A program made the translations under genes and the position numbers. Positions 52,793 through 60,633 of a stretch of 64,000 nt of DNA are shown piece after piece. The notes below the pieces were generated by a model. That model was given only the letters and a program-made list of their open reading frames with translations, was not told where the DNA came from and made no database searches. This stretch comes from Halioglobus japonicus (GTDB lineage Bacteria; Pseudomonadota; Gammaproteobacteria; Pseudomonadales; Halieaceae). Every line of letters begins with the position of its first letter. Position 1 is the stretch's first letter. Location of the stretch: assembly GCF_001983995.1 (NCBI RefSeq), contig NZ_CP019450.1, positions 3,038,001-3,102,000 on the forward strand, given 5' to 3'.

Positions 52793-53935
52793 TTACGCTG
52801 CTGCCGGTGTGTTTACCAAAGCCGCGAACTGCTGCTGATGGTGATCGGCATCACCGAACAAGATGTTGGCAATCATAAGGCGCTTGACGTAGGCACCCAC
52901 CGAAAGCTCTTCGGTCATACCCATGCCACCGTGCATCTGAATACCTTCACCGCCGATCTTACGCCCTGCCCGGCCCACCATGACCTTAAGAGCCAGCAGG
53001 CTACGCTGCGCGTCGGCGTCGCCGGCATCAAAGGCGCACACGGCCCGATACAGCAGTGATTTGGTGTTCTCGCAGGCAGCGAACATGTCCACCATACGGT
53101 GCTGCAGGGCCTGAAACGCACCGATATGAGTGCCGAACTGTTTGCGCGTCTTGAGATATTCCAGCGTCTGGGCATTCAGGGACTCCATCGCCCCAAAAGC
53201 ATCTGCTGCTACGGCGAGCATGGCCTGCTCGATCACGGGTGTCATAAGCGCATAGCCTTCACCGGGGCCGCCAATCAGCGCCTGAACGGTAACGTTATCG
53301 AGTACGACGTTGGCTGCTTCACGACCATCGGTCATACGGTAGCTTGTCGTCTCCACACCGGGAGCGTTGCTATCTACCAGGAACAGGCTCAAGCCATTCT
53401 CATCAGCCTGTTCGCCGGAACTGCGAGCAAGGACAATCAGTTTCTGTGCTGCGCCACCATTGAGCACAACTGTCTTCTCACCATTGAGGACCCAGTCCAC
53501 GCCATCCTGTCGGGCACATGTCTTGACGTCCGCGACACTATAGCGGCTCTGGCGCTCCAGATAGGCGAAGCCGCCCTGCAGCTGTCCGGCAATGATCTGC
53601 GGAATGAGATCATTCTTGAGCTCGTCGCTGGCGCCAGCCTGCAAGAGGCCACCGAACAGAACTACCGTGGGAAGAAAAGGTTCAATAACCAGGCCGCGCC
53701 CCAACTCCTGCATGATAACCATGGTATCCACAGGCCCGCCGCCAAAACCGCCGAACTCCTCTGCGAAGGGAATGGAAAGCCAACCGAGGTCGGCGAATTG
53801 CTGCCAGTGTTCAGTGCTGAAGCCGCCGGGCAGTGCCACCACGGCATTACGCTGATCGTAGTTGTAGTTATCCTGGACAAAGCGCGCAATGCTGTCCTGG
53901 ATCATGGTCTGCTCTTCAGATAGATTGAAATTCAT
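52793..53935 (-). CDS. acyl-CoA dehydrogenase (partner subunit type)
   Basis: A 380-residue acyl-CoA dehydrogenase from the ATG at 53935 (SD AGGAG). N-terminal FNLSEEQTMIQDSIARFV, the middle segment ending in AFAYLERQ-like GGFAYLERQSRY where most have TEP motifs, and C-terminal GGEGIQMHGGMGMTEELSVG. The sequence after this (LFGDADHHQQQ) lacks the usual catalytic Glu region. This fits the FadE-type alpha2-beta2 heteromers (e.g. ChsE pairs), in which one subunit contributes FAD contacts and the other the catalytic base. It is adjacent to another dehydrogenase at 53958 with a 22-base gap. Confidence 0.87.
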   Translation of the reverse strand: MNFNLSEEQTMIQDSIARFVQDNYNYDQRNAVVALPGGFSTEHWQQFADLGWLSIPFAEEFGGFGGGPVDTMVIMQELGRGLVIEPFLPTVVLFGGLLQAGASDELKNDLIPQIIAGQLQGGFAYLERQSRYSVADVKTCARQDGVDWVLNGEKTVVLNGGAAQKLIVLARSSGEQADENGLSLFLVDSNAPGVETTSYRMTDGREAANVVLDNVTVQALIGGPGEGYALMTPVIEQAMLAVAADAFGAMESLNAQTLEYLKTRKQFGTHIGAFQALQHRMVDMFAACENTKSLLYRAVCAFDAGDADAQRSLLALKVMVGRAGRKIGGEGIQMHGGMGMTEELSVGAYVKRLMIANILFGDADHHQQQFAALVNTPAAA

Positions 53936-53957
53936 CACATTACTCCTGGTGTTCTAC

Positions 53958-55145
53958 CTACAAGCCCAGCACATGCTTGGCAGTTACATTTTTCTGTACT
54001 TCATCTGAGCCGCCATAGATGGAGGAGGCGCGTCCCCGGAAGTACTGCTTTTGGGCAACGTCAGCAAAGTCGTGGCCAAACTGCGCGCCATCCAGGTCAC
54101 CCTGAAGCGCTTGGCTATAATAGCCCGCCACATCCATGCGCAATTCCTGTAGCGTTTTCTGGATTGTCGTCCCCTGCAACTTCAGCAGGGACGACTCTGG
54201 ACCGGGCATGCCCCCCTCCGCCGCGGAGGCGAGAACACGCAACTCAGTGAACTCCAGTGCCATCAGGTCTATCTCTACCTCAGCCAGGCGAGCGGCGAAA
54301 ATCGGGTCATCCAGCAGGGAATCACCGCCATTTACTTCAGCGCGCGCTAGCGCGCGCAGCTTCTCAAGGTTGCGCCTTGACTCAGGCACTTCCGCAATCG
54401 ACAGACGCTCATGAACCAGCAGCGACTTGGCGTAAGTCCAGCCCTTACCTTCCTCTCCAATCCGGTTCTCCACCGGCACGCGCACATTGTCGAAATGCAC
54501 CTCGTTCAGGTGGTAGATACCGTCAATGGTTTCGATCTGGCTGACCGTCACACCCGGGGTCTTCATATCAATCAGCAGGAAGCTAATGCCATCCTGCTTG
54601 CGCCCGCTGTTGTCAGTGCGAACGAGGCAGAAGATCCAATCAGCAGCCTGGGCAAACGATGTCCAGATCTTGCTCCCGGTAACCACGTACTCATCGCCTT
54701 CTCTCTCGGCCTTGCACTGCAGCGAAGCCAGGTCTGAACCCGCGCCCGGCTCTGAGTAGCCCTGGCACCACCAGTCGTCAGAGGTGAGAATGCGCGGCAA
54801 AAAGCGGGCCTTCTGTTCCTCAGTACCATAGGTATAAATGACGGGGGCCACCATGGTCACGCCAAAGGGAATGGGTGCAAGGGCACCGGCATTGCCACGC
54901 TCTGCATTGAAGATGTAGTGCTGGGTCGCCGTCCAATCCTGGCCGCCGTATTCCACGGGCCAACCAGGCGCTAGCCAGCCTTTCGCATTGAGGCGGCGCT
55001 GGTACTCCACCATACCTTCTTTGAGCTTCGGCGACGCTTCGCCAGCTGCCAACATCGCATTGAGGTCATCATCCATCACCTCGGCGAAAAACTGCCGAAC
55101 CTCCGCCTGGAAGGCGAGTTCCTCATCAGAAAAACGGGTATCCAT
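53958..55145 (-). CDS. acyl-CoA dehydrogenase (partner of the preceding gene)
   Basis: A 395-residue enzyme: FSDEELAFQAEVRQFFAEV, GWPVEYGGQDWTATQH, GYSEPGAGSDLASLQCKAE and the C-terminal FRGRASSIYGGSDEVQKN, where the EGT site reads GGS. Large insertion-type length as in FadE subunits of steroid or side-chain degrading heteromers. Likely forms a heterotetramer with the product of the gene at 52793. SD AAGGAG directly follows a palindromic repeat. The substrate is unknown. Confidence 0.88.
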   Translation of the reverse strand: MDTRFSDEELAFQAEVRQFFAEVMDDDLNAMLAAGEASPKLKEGMVEYQRRLNAKGWLAPGWPVEYGGQDWTATQHYIFNAERGNAGALAPIPFGVTMVAPVIYTYGTEEQKARFLPRILTSDDWWCQGYSEPGAGSDLASLQCKAEREGDEYVVTGSKIWTSFAQAADWIFCLVRTDNSGRKQDGISFLLIDMKTPGVTVSQIETIDGIYHLNEVHFDNVRVPVENRIGEEGKGWTYAKSLLVHERLSIAEVPESRRNLEKLRALARAEVNGGDSLLDDPIFAARLAEVEIDLMALEFTELRVLASAAEGGMPGPESSLLKLQGTTIQKTLQELRMDVAGYYSQALQGDLDGAQFGHDFADVAQKQYFRGRASSIYGGSDEVQKNVTAKHVLGL

Positions 55146-55164
55146 ATTTACTCCTTACTTGATT

Positions 55165-55207
55165 GGGTACAGACCACCATTAACGGAGTCAATGGTGGTC
55201 TGTACCC
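55165..55207. repeat. dispersed palindromic repeat, copy 5
   Basis: GGGTACAGACCACCATT pairs perfectly over 17 bp with AATGGTGGTCTGTACCC around a 9-base loop. The core differs at one position from the others (GTAC instead of GGAC) with a compensating change in the other arm, so base pairing is preserved. Confidence 0.92.
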
Positions 55208-55216
55208 GATGCTTTG

Positions 55217-56218
55217 TTAGTTGCGACCGGTGATATCCAGGAGCGCCTGTACGCATTGCTCGGGCTGGTCCTGTTGCAGGAAATGCCCTGCGGGCTCGAT
55301 AGTTCTATGTTTCTGGCCCTGACAACCGGGCACCTTATCCATGAACGGCTTCGCCATCGCCGAGGTCACAGGATCATCATCTGCAAAGGCGAGCAAAAAA
55401 GGCTTATCGAACTGCTCGAGAACTTTCCAGGCAGCACGATTTTCCTCGACCTCTGGCTCGTCCCGAAACAGGGGCACAAGCGAGGGAAAACGGCGCGCAC
55501 CCGCCAGATAGGACTCATCCGGATAGGGCGCATTGAACGCTGCCTGCTCCGCTTCTGAAAGGGGCTTGGCATTGCCAATCATGTCTAAAAAATTACCTGG
55601 CTGCAGTGCCTCCGGACTCTCTGCGCAGAACTTTCGCCAATACATAAAACCTGGCAGCCCGGAGGTATCGCGGAAACGCGAATCCAACTCAGCCGCAGGG
55701 ACAACCGGGAGCGTCTTATAAGCTTCTCGCAACGGCTCAGCAAACTCTTCAGGAATCAACCCAGCCGGCAGCCCACCATTAGAGAGAACGACATTGGCGA
55801 ATCGCTCGGGAAAAGCTGCCACCAGCCGCAGTCCAATCAGGCTACCCCAATCCTGGAAGAACACAGTGATGCCCTGAAGATCAAGCTGGCATAGCCAGTC
55901 ACTCATCCAGGCCACATGCCTGGCGTAGGTATAATCCTCGGTACGAGTGGGCTTGTCAGAGCGACCGAAGCCAACCAGATCTGGCGCAATCACCCTGAAG
56001 CCGGCGCTGACCAACGGCGGGATCATGTGGCGATAAAGGTAGCTCCATACGGGCTGACCATGCATCAGCATCACTACATCCCCGTCCGACGGCCCCTCAT
56101 CCAGATAGTGGACGCGCAGCTCCCCACCTTCACCATCGGCCACCTGCACATAATGGGGCTCATAGGGGTAGTCGGGAAGGTCTTCGAATCGCTGATCCGG
56201 TGTACGTTTGAATTCCAT
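55217..56218 (-). CDS. haloalkane dehalogenase (DhlA-type, HLD-I)
   Basis: A 333-residue alpha/beta hydrolase from the ATG at 56218; the frame is open 70 codons upstream but that part is not family-like. Active site: HGQPVWSYLYR (Gln55 where DhlA-type enzymes usually have Glu), nucleophile Asp123 and halide-binding Trp124 in FQDWGSLIGL, acid in AFADDDPV, and His in PAGHFLQQDQP. Such enzymes hydrolyse halogenated alkanes to alcohols. Divergent from the receptor gene at 56385 with a palindromic operator between them, and upstream in the transcript of two acyl-CoA dehydrogenases. Confidence 0.83.
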   Translation of the reverse strand: MEFKRTPDQRFEDLPDYPYEPHYVQVADGEGGELRVHYLDEGPSDGDVVMLMHGQPVWSYLYRHMIPPLVSAGFRVIAPDLVGFGRSDKPTRTEDYTYARHVAWMSDWLCQLDLQGITVFFQDWGSLIGLRLVAAFPERFANVVLSNGGLPAGLIPEEFAEPLREAYKTLPVVPAAELDSRFRDTSGLPGFMYWRKFCAESPEALQPGNFLDMIGNAKPLSEAEQAAFNAPYPDESYLAGARRFPSLVPLFRDEPEVEENRAAWKVLEQFDKPFLLAFADDDPVTSAMAKPFMDKVPGCQGQKHRTIEPAGHFLQQDQPEQCVQALLDITGRN

Positions 56219-56310
56219 CTTTAGGGGATCCTTTTTCTTATCCTGTAGCCGCGCTCGACGCGTGGAGAATTCCACATTCGTCGATATTGCGCTTGCGTTT
56301 TTCATAATTA

Positions 56311-56327
56311 TGGCATACTTTATGCCA
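56311..56327. promoter_or_regulatory. operator-like palindrome between dehalogenase and receptor genes
   Basis: A perfect inverted repeat, TGGCATA-CTT-TATGCCA, in the 166-base region shared by the divergent genes. On the minus strand it sits between TTGTAT and CATAAT, a weak but 16-base-spaced promoter pair. Its regulator is not encoded nearby. Confidence 0.5.
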
Positions 56328-56384
56328 CATACAAATGACATAATCAATGCCGTTATAAAATAATACGCCGTGAGGAACCTTACT

Positions 56385-58643
56385 ATGATGAGATTAAAAC
56401 CCCTGGTATCAGCACTCGCTCTCGCCACCTATGGGGCTGGCGCATTTGCGCAGTCACTGGCTCTGGAAGAGGTAATTGTCACTGCCACAAAGCGCGCCGA
56501 AAGCCTGCAGGACATTGCAGTCACTGTCACAGCGTTCAATGAAGATACAATTCAGGAAGCCAATATCCGCGACGCTGGAGATGTCGCTGTACTGACCCCA
56601 TCACTCAACATTAACGCCAACATCAGCCCTTTCAGCGCGCGGATGACCATTCGCGGCATCGGCACCGCCGGCTCCACTTTTCTTGAACCCTCTGTGGGCA
56701 CCTTCGTCGATGGCGTTTACCTGAATCGGACCGGCCTTGCTGTGTCAGACCTGGTGGATATCGAGCGTATCGAGGTACTACAGGGGCCGCAGGGTACGCT
56801 GTACGGCAAGAACACCAACGCCGGCGCTATCAGCATTACCACCTTGCGCCCCAACTTCGAGGAAACCGAAGGCCACCTGGAAGCCACTGCCGGCAACTAT
56901 GCCATGCAACGCTATACCGGCTCAGTATCAGGCCCCCTCTCTGACACCGTGGCGTACCGTATTGCAGGGAACTACCATGAGCGTGACGGATACCTGGAAA
57001 ACCTCGCAGGACCAGACCTCAACGACGCCGATGAGTGGAATGTTGTGGGCAAACTGGCCTGGGAGCCGACGGATGAAATGTCGTTACTGCTCAAGGCCAG
57101 CCGGGTAGAACGTGATATGTACTGCTGCTCACCGGATTCTGTTCACAGCCCCATTGCAGAGCAGGCGATTATCGATCAAGGACTTCCGCCCCTGGGCGAT
57201 GATCCATTCGATCACAAGACATCACAGGACACCCCAAGCCCATTCGAACAGGAATCCACCGCCGTTTCGCTCCATATTGACTATGAAGCAGACTGGGGCA
57301 TGATTGAATCCATCACCTCCTGGGATGAATACGAACTTGAATCCTCCCAGGAAGCCAGCCGGTCTGTGCTGAACGCGACATGGATAGACCAGCCCCAATC
57401 CGGGGATAGTTTCTCCCAGGAGCTGCGCTTCAGCAACAGTACAGACAACGTCGACTATATGGTGGGTCTCTACTACTTCGAGCAGGAGACCAAGGAATTC
57501 GAGGGGCGTATTTCAACTATTGTGGGGGACGATATCGCTGTTGGCACCGAGATCTTCGGGCCATCGCTGCCACTGATCGCAGCGCCGGGTGACTATGCCA
57601 TCCAGAACAGCGTTTTCGAAACCGAAACTATTGCTGTGTTCGGTCAAGCCACATGGCACGTCGGAGACCACTGGCACCTGACTGGCGGTCTGCGCTGGAG
57701 CGATGAAGAAAAGGATGCGGAACTGTTTAATGACGTCGAGTCCACAGCCCTGACAGCTCAGGACCCGGAAAATATTCCTGAATTTGTCCTCGATCTGCTG
57801 GCTCAACAGGGCATTGTTCCGCCCTTTTCACTCCTGTCATCAGCCCGCCCGGAGATAGATGAGTCGTTCAATCGCAGCAGCGACAACGTGGACTGGCTTG
57901 CAAGTGTCAGTTATGACTTGAACCTCGACACAATGCTCTTTGCCAGTGCCTCAACGGGCACCAAGTCAGGTGGCTTTAACGGTGTAGCCGGCGAATCCGA
58001 TGAGCGCGAATTCGACGACGAAGACACAACCAGTTACGAGCTCGGCATCAAGAGCACCCTGCTGGACAATCGCCTACGCATTAACTCCACCCTGTTCTTC
58101 ACCAAGATCGAAGACATGCAGACCAACCAGCAGGCTTCCAGCGGTCTTGGCCAGTTCACCTCCAACCAGGGCGAGGCAGAAGTTGCTGGCCTGGACTTCC
58201 AGATGGATGCCCTGCCGCTGCCCAACTTGACCGTCACCTTTGGCCTGCAGTATCTAGACAAGTACGAGTTCACCGGCGGGCCAGACAAAGGCCTGGACCT
58301 CGCATACGCCTCGGACATCAGCGGCAGCCTGGCAGCAACCCTCGTCCTACCCCTCGCCGACGGCAATACCTACCTGCGCGGCGACTACAGCTTTATGGGT
58401 GACCACCTGACCAACACGGCGCCAGCTGCACAGTTGCAGGCCCAGGATGAACAGGACCGCCAGAACCTGAATATGACCCTGGGCTGGCGCAACGACAACT
58501 GGAATCTAAGCGTGTGGGGCAAGAACCTGACCGATGAGGAATACGCGGCCCAGACTCTGGTAGCCTACCCCATCACCGATATGGACGCCTACTTCCTGGC
58601 CCCACCGAGAACGTATGGAGCGACAGTTCGCTACGACTTCTAA
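56385..58643 (+). CDS. TonB-dependent receptor
   Basis: A 752-residue outer-membrane receptor from the ATG at 56385 (SD GAGGAA; the GTG at 56370 is less likely). Signal peptide ends near AFAQ; TonB-box-like EEVIVTATKRAESLQDIAV; plug with IRGIGTAG and ERIEVLQGPQGTLYGKNTNAGAI; C-terminal barrel ends ATVRYDF. Ligand unknown; divergent from a haloalkane dehalogenase, so uptake of a halogenated or other hydrophobic compound is possible. Paralogous to the receptor at 40681 but not closely. Confidence 0.92.
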   Translation: MMRLKPLVSALALATYGAGAFAQSLALEEVIVTATKRAESLQDIAVTVTAFNEDTIQEANIRDAGDVAVLTPSLNINANISPFSARMTIRGIGTAGSTFLEPSVGTFVDGVYLNRTGLAVSDLVDIERIEVLQGPQGTLYGKNTNAGAISITTLRPNFEETEGHLEATAGNYAMQRYTGSVSGPLSDTVAYRIAGNYHERDGYLENLAGPDLNDADEWNVVGKLAWEPTDEMSLLLKASRVERDMYCCSPDSVHSPIAEQAIIDQGLPPLGDDPFDHKTSQDTPSPFEQESTAVSLHIDYEADWGMIESITSWDEYELESSQEASRSVLNATWIDQPQSGDSFSQELRFSNSTDNVDYMVGLYYFEQETKEFEGRISTIVGDDIAVGTEIFGPSLPLIAAPGDYAIQNSVFETETIAVFGQATWHVGDHWHLTGGLRWSDEEKDAELFNDVESTALTAQDPENIPEFVLDLLAQQGIVPPFSLLSSARPEIDESFNRSSDNVDWLASVSYDLNLDTMLFASASTGTKSGGFNGVAGESDEREFDDEDTTSYELGIKSTLLDNRLRINSTLFFTKIEDMQTNQQASSGLGQFTSNQGEAEVAGLDFQMDALPLPNLTVTFGLQYLDKYEFTGGPDKGLDLAYASDISGSLAATLVLPLADGNTYLRGDYSFMGDHLTNTAPAAQLQAQDEQDRQNLNMTLGWRNDNWNLSVWGKNLTDEEYAAQTLVAYPITDMDAYFLAPPRTYGATVRYDF

Positions 58644-58665
58644 ACGTAGCTATGTCCTGATTATC

Positions 58666-58697
58666 AAGCCCAGCGCCTAGTGCCTGGGCTTTTTTTT
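58666..58697 (+). terminator. intrinsic terminator of the TonB-dependent receptor gene
   Basis: AAGCCCAG / CTGGGCTT stem with a 10-base loop followed by a run of eight T, 22 bases after the stop: a classical rho-independent terminator. Confidence 0.85.
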
Positions 58698-58735
58698 GTG
58701 ACAGACCACAATGTTCGCGCTTGGCCTGCCCCCAG
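58698..58735. repeat. dispersed palindromic repeat, copy 6 (degenerate)
   Basis: GTGACAGACCACAA and TTGGCCTGCCCCCAG are recognisable but imperfect arms. The copy sits between a terminator and the stop of the opposing histidine phosphatase gene. Confidence 0.65.
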
Positions 58736-58737
58736 TT

Positions 58738-59433
58738 TCAGGTTGGCATCGACGTGTCCGAACCTATCGCGAGAGACAAATGGCTGGTGTCATTGAAACG
58801 CCTGAGGCTCAAGCGCCCCCGGTGAGCAACGAGATGACTGATCGACCCATTGTCGGCACCGACGAAAGCAAATGGCTCCGAGCGAGTAGCCTGCGCCAGC
58901 ACACTGCCGATGACTCCGCCGTGCACGACAACGGCCACCATCTGGTCGGGATGTTTTGAAATGATGTGCTCCAGCCCACGTGCTACACGGGCATCTACCT
59001 CAGAATTACTCTCTGCGCCAGGAATCACACCCCACTCTTGCCGTTCATACATTTCCACAATGCTGGGATGGTTCTGGTGCGCCTTGATTCGGAATACCCC
59101 GCCTTCCCAATCGCCCAAGTGGACTTCACGCAGATCTTCTACAACCCCAGGCACAATCCCCTTGATTTTGCACAGCGGTGCCGCCGTTTCACGCGTACGG
59201 CGCAGGTTTGTCACATAGACAGCATCAATCGCATGATCGGCGAGGCGTTGAGCCAGTTTCTCCGCCTGATCTCGCCCAGTAGCAGCCAACTCCGGGTCGC
59301 CCTGACCATTGACCAGCGGGAATGGGTTGTCTTCGGAGGCCGCTCTGGATTCGCCATGTCGGATCAACAAGATCTCGGTAGCACCCGCAGGTCGCACGAA
59401 TTTAGTCTGGCGGTAGGTCTTCTTGTCGCTCAA
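58738..59433 (-). CDS. histidine phosphatase family protein
   Basis: About 231 residues. Motifs: ILLIRHGESRAA (phosphohistidine), ELAATGRDQAEKLAQRL, YVTNLRRTRETAAPL, DLREVHLGDWEGG and VVVHGGVIGSV (second His). The frame is open to 59514, but the extra residues are encoded by the palindromic repeat. I place the start at the TTG at 59433, with GAGG eight bases upstream, giving SDKKTYRQTKF at the start. The role is unknown (phosphoglycerate-mutase-like fold, probably phosphatase). Convergent with the receptor gene. Confidence 0.83.
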   Translation of the reverse strand: MSDKKTYRQTKFVRPAGATEILLIRHGESRAASEDNPFPLVNGQGDPELAATGRDQAEKLAQRLADHAIDAVYVTNLRRTRETAAPLCKIKGIVPGVVEDLREVHLGDWEGGVFRIKAHQNHPSIVEMYERQEWGVIPGAESNSEVDARVARGLEHIISKHPDQMVAVVVHGGVIGSVLAQATRSEPFAFVGADNGSISHLVAHRGRLSLRRFNDTSHLSLAIGSDTSMPT

Positions 59434-59452
59434 GGCGCCAGCCTCAGATAGC

Positions 59453-59502
59453 AATATGGGACAGCCCACAGTTTTGCATAAAACTGTGGGCTGTCCCATA
59501 TT
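59453..59502. repeat. dispersed palindromic repeat, copy 7
   Basis: A perfect 23-bp stem (AATATGGGACAGCCCACAG-TTTT and complement) with a GCAT loop. It starts 20 bases before the proposed TTG of the phosphatase and ends 2 bases from the stop of the GST-like gene. Confidence 0.93.
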
Positions 59503-59504
59503 TT

Positions 59505-60632
59505 CTAGTCCCAAACTTCAAGGTTATCGGCGCGAGAGATACGGCGGCTCAGGGTGGCCGTGAGAATGGGCGTCATGCCGCATTCCGCCAAGAGCGAGTC
59601 GACCTCGGCTTTTTCATCATCTGCCAATGCAGCGTAGGTATCCTGCACACGCTGCAGCAGGTAGAAGCGATGGGGCTGGGCAAGCGCATTGATGGTAGCA
59701 CCGCGCAGGGAGAACTCCGCGGTCCCCACGGCCTGGGCCAGGCGCCCCACCGCCGCTGAACCGGCCTCGGGCTGATTCTCGTCCAGCCATGTATTAATAT
59801 GCGCTGCTGCCGCAAGAGTTTCCGGCATGAAGTCTTCGGCCAACACTTTGAGTACGGCCACGAGGGTATCGGGAATCTCATCGTCCGCCAGAAAATCGGT
59901 CCCGGCATTGAAGTACTCGGGCACATCCTGATCCGCACGGTTCATGCGCTCTACCCAGCGATACACCCGCGTGGCGCGCTGCTGCATGAGCCTCGCTGGA
60001 TGAGGGTCGCGCCCCAGGTGAGCATACATCGGCGCCAACAGGCCGTAGTCACCAATGGAGGGACGCCAGCCCAGCAGGTAGGGATACTGCTCAAAGTGCG
60101 CGTTCAGGGCTTCCAGGTACTCCAGATAGAGAGCCTCAACCACCTCGCGTGTCTCATCGTTAACACCAAAAAACATACCCGCGTGACGCATGCGATTCAT
60201 CATCGCCTCGGTTTTTTCCTCGCGCTCGGGCATGTCCCGCTGGGAATGAAGAAAGTGATAACGCACAAACTCAAGATTGTCTTCCGGGAAGTTCCAGCGG
60301 TAGTGCATCGCCGGACGCAGCAGGCCATCGGTGCCGATGACATCGAACAGTGCACTGATCACCTGTTGACGTGGGCCTGTCGGACGGTTCGGACGACCGT
60401 TGGCCGCCTCGAAATGTTCAATGATAGCGGCGCCGTCGCGAATCACTTCCCCTTCAGGGGTCACCAGCGTGGGGATAGTGGCCAGTTTACCCTTGGGCAG
60501 CACCTCAGCCTTGAAGCTCTCGTGGCCCGTAGACAACTCCTGAAACGGGATCTGTTGTTTGATCAGATAGCTGCGCGCCCGGCCTGAATACAGAGAGTGG
60601 GTGATCGCGTATAGCTTGTGTGTGTTTGACAT
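59505..60632 (-). CDS. long GST-like protein (HxRW family)
   Basis: A 375-residue paralogue from the ATG at 60632 (SD AAAGG; an upstream ATG at 60665 overlaps the next gene's end). Start LYAITHSLYSGRARSYLI, loop IRDGAAIIEHFE, family motif RPAMHYRWNFPEDNLEF, helical box LLGWRPSIGDYGLLAP with LGRDP. It is the most distant copy physically (23 kb from the others). The N-terminal Ser/Tyr at the GST catalytic position is kept (HSLYSG). Follows the sulfatase gene by one base. Function unknown. Confidence 0.82.
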   Translation of the reverse strand: MSNTHKLYAITHSLYSGRARSYLIKQQIPFQELSTGHESFKAEVLPKGKLATIPTLVTPEGEVIRDGAAIIEHFEAANGRPNRPTGPRQQVISALFDVIGTDGLLRPAMHYRWNFPEDNLEFVRYHFLHSQRDMPEREEKTEAMMNRMRHAGMFFGVNDETREVVEALYLEYLEALNAHFEQYPYLLGWRPSIGDYGLLAPMYAHLGRDPHPARLMQQRATRVYRWVERMNRADQDVPEYFNAGTDFLADDEIPDTLVAVLKVLAEDFMPETLAAAAHINTWLDENQPEAGSAAVGRLAQAVGTAEFSLRGATINALAQPHRFYLLQRVQDTYAALADDEKAEVDSLLAECGMTPILTATLSRRISRADNLEVWD

Positions 60633-60633
60633 G

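Noticed and set aside
58738..59514. Histidine phosphatase starting at 59514
   Set aside because: The first 27 codons are encoded by a palindromic repeat copy; the family start fits the TTG at 59433.
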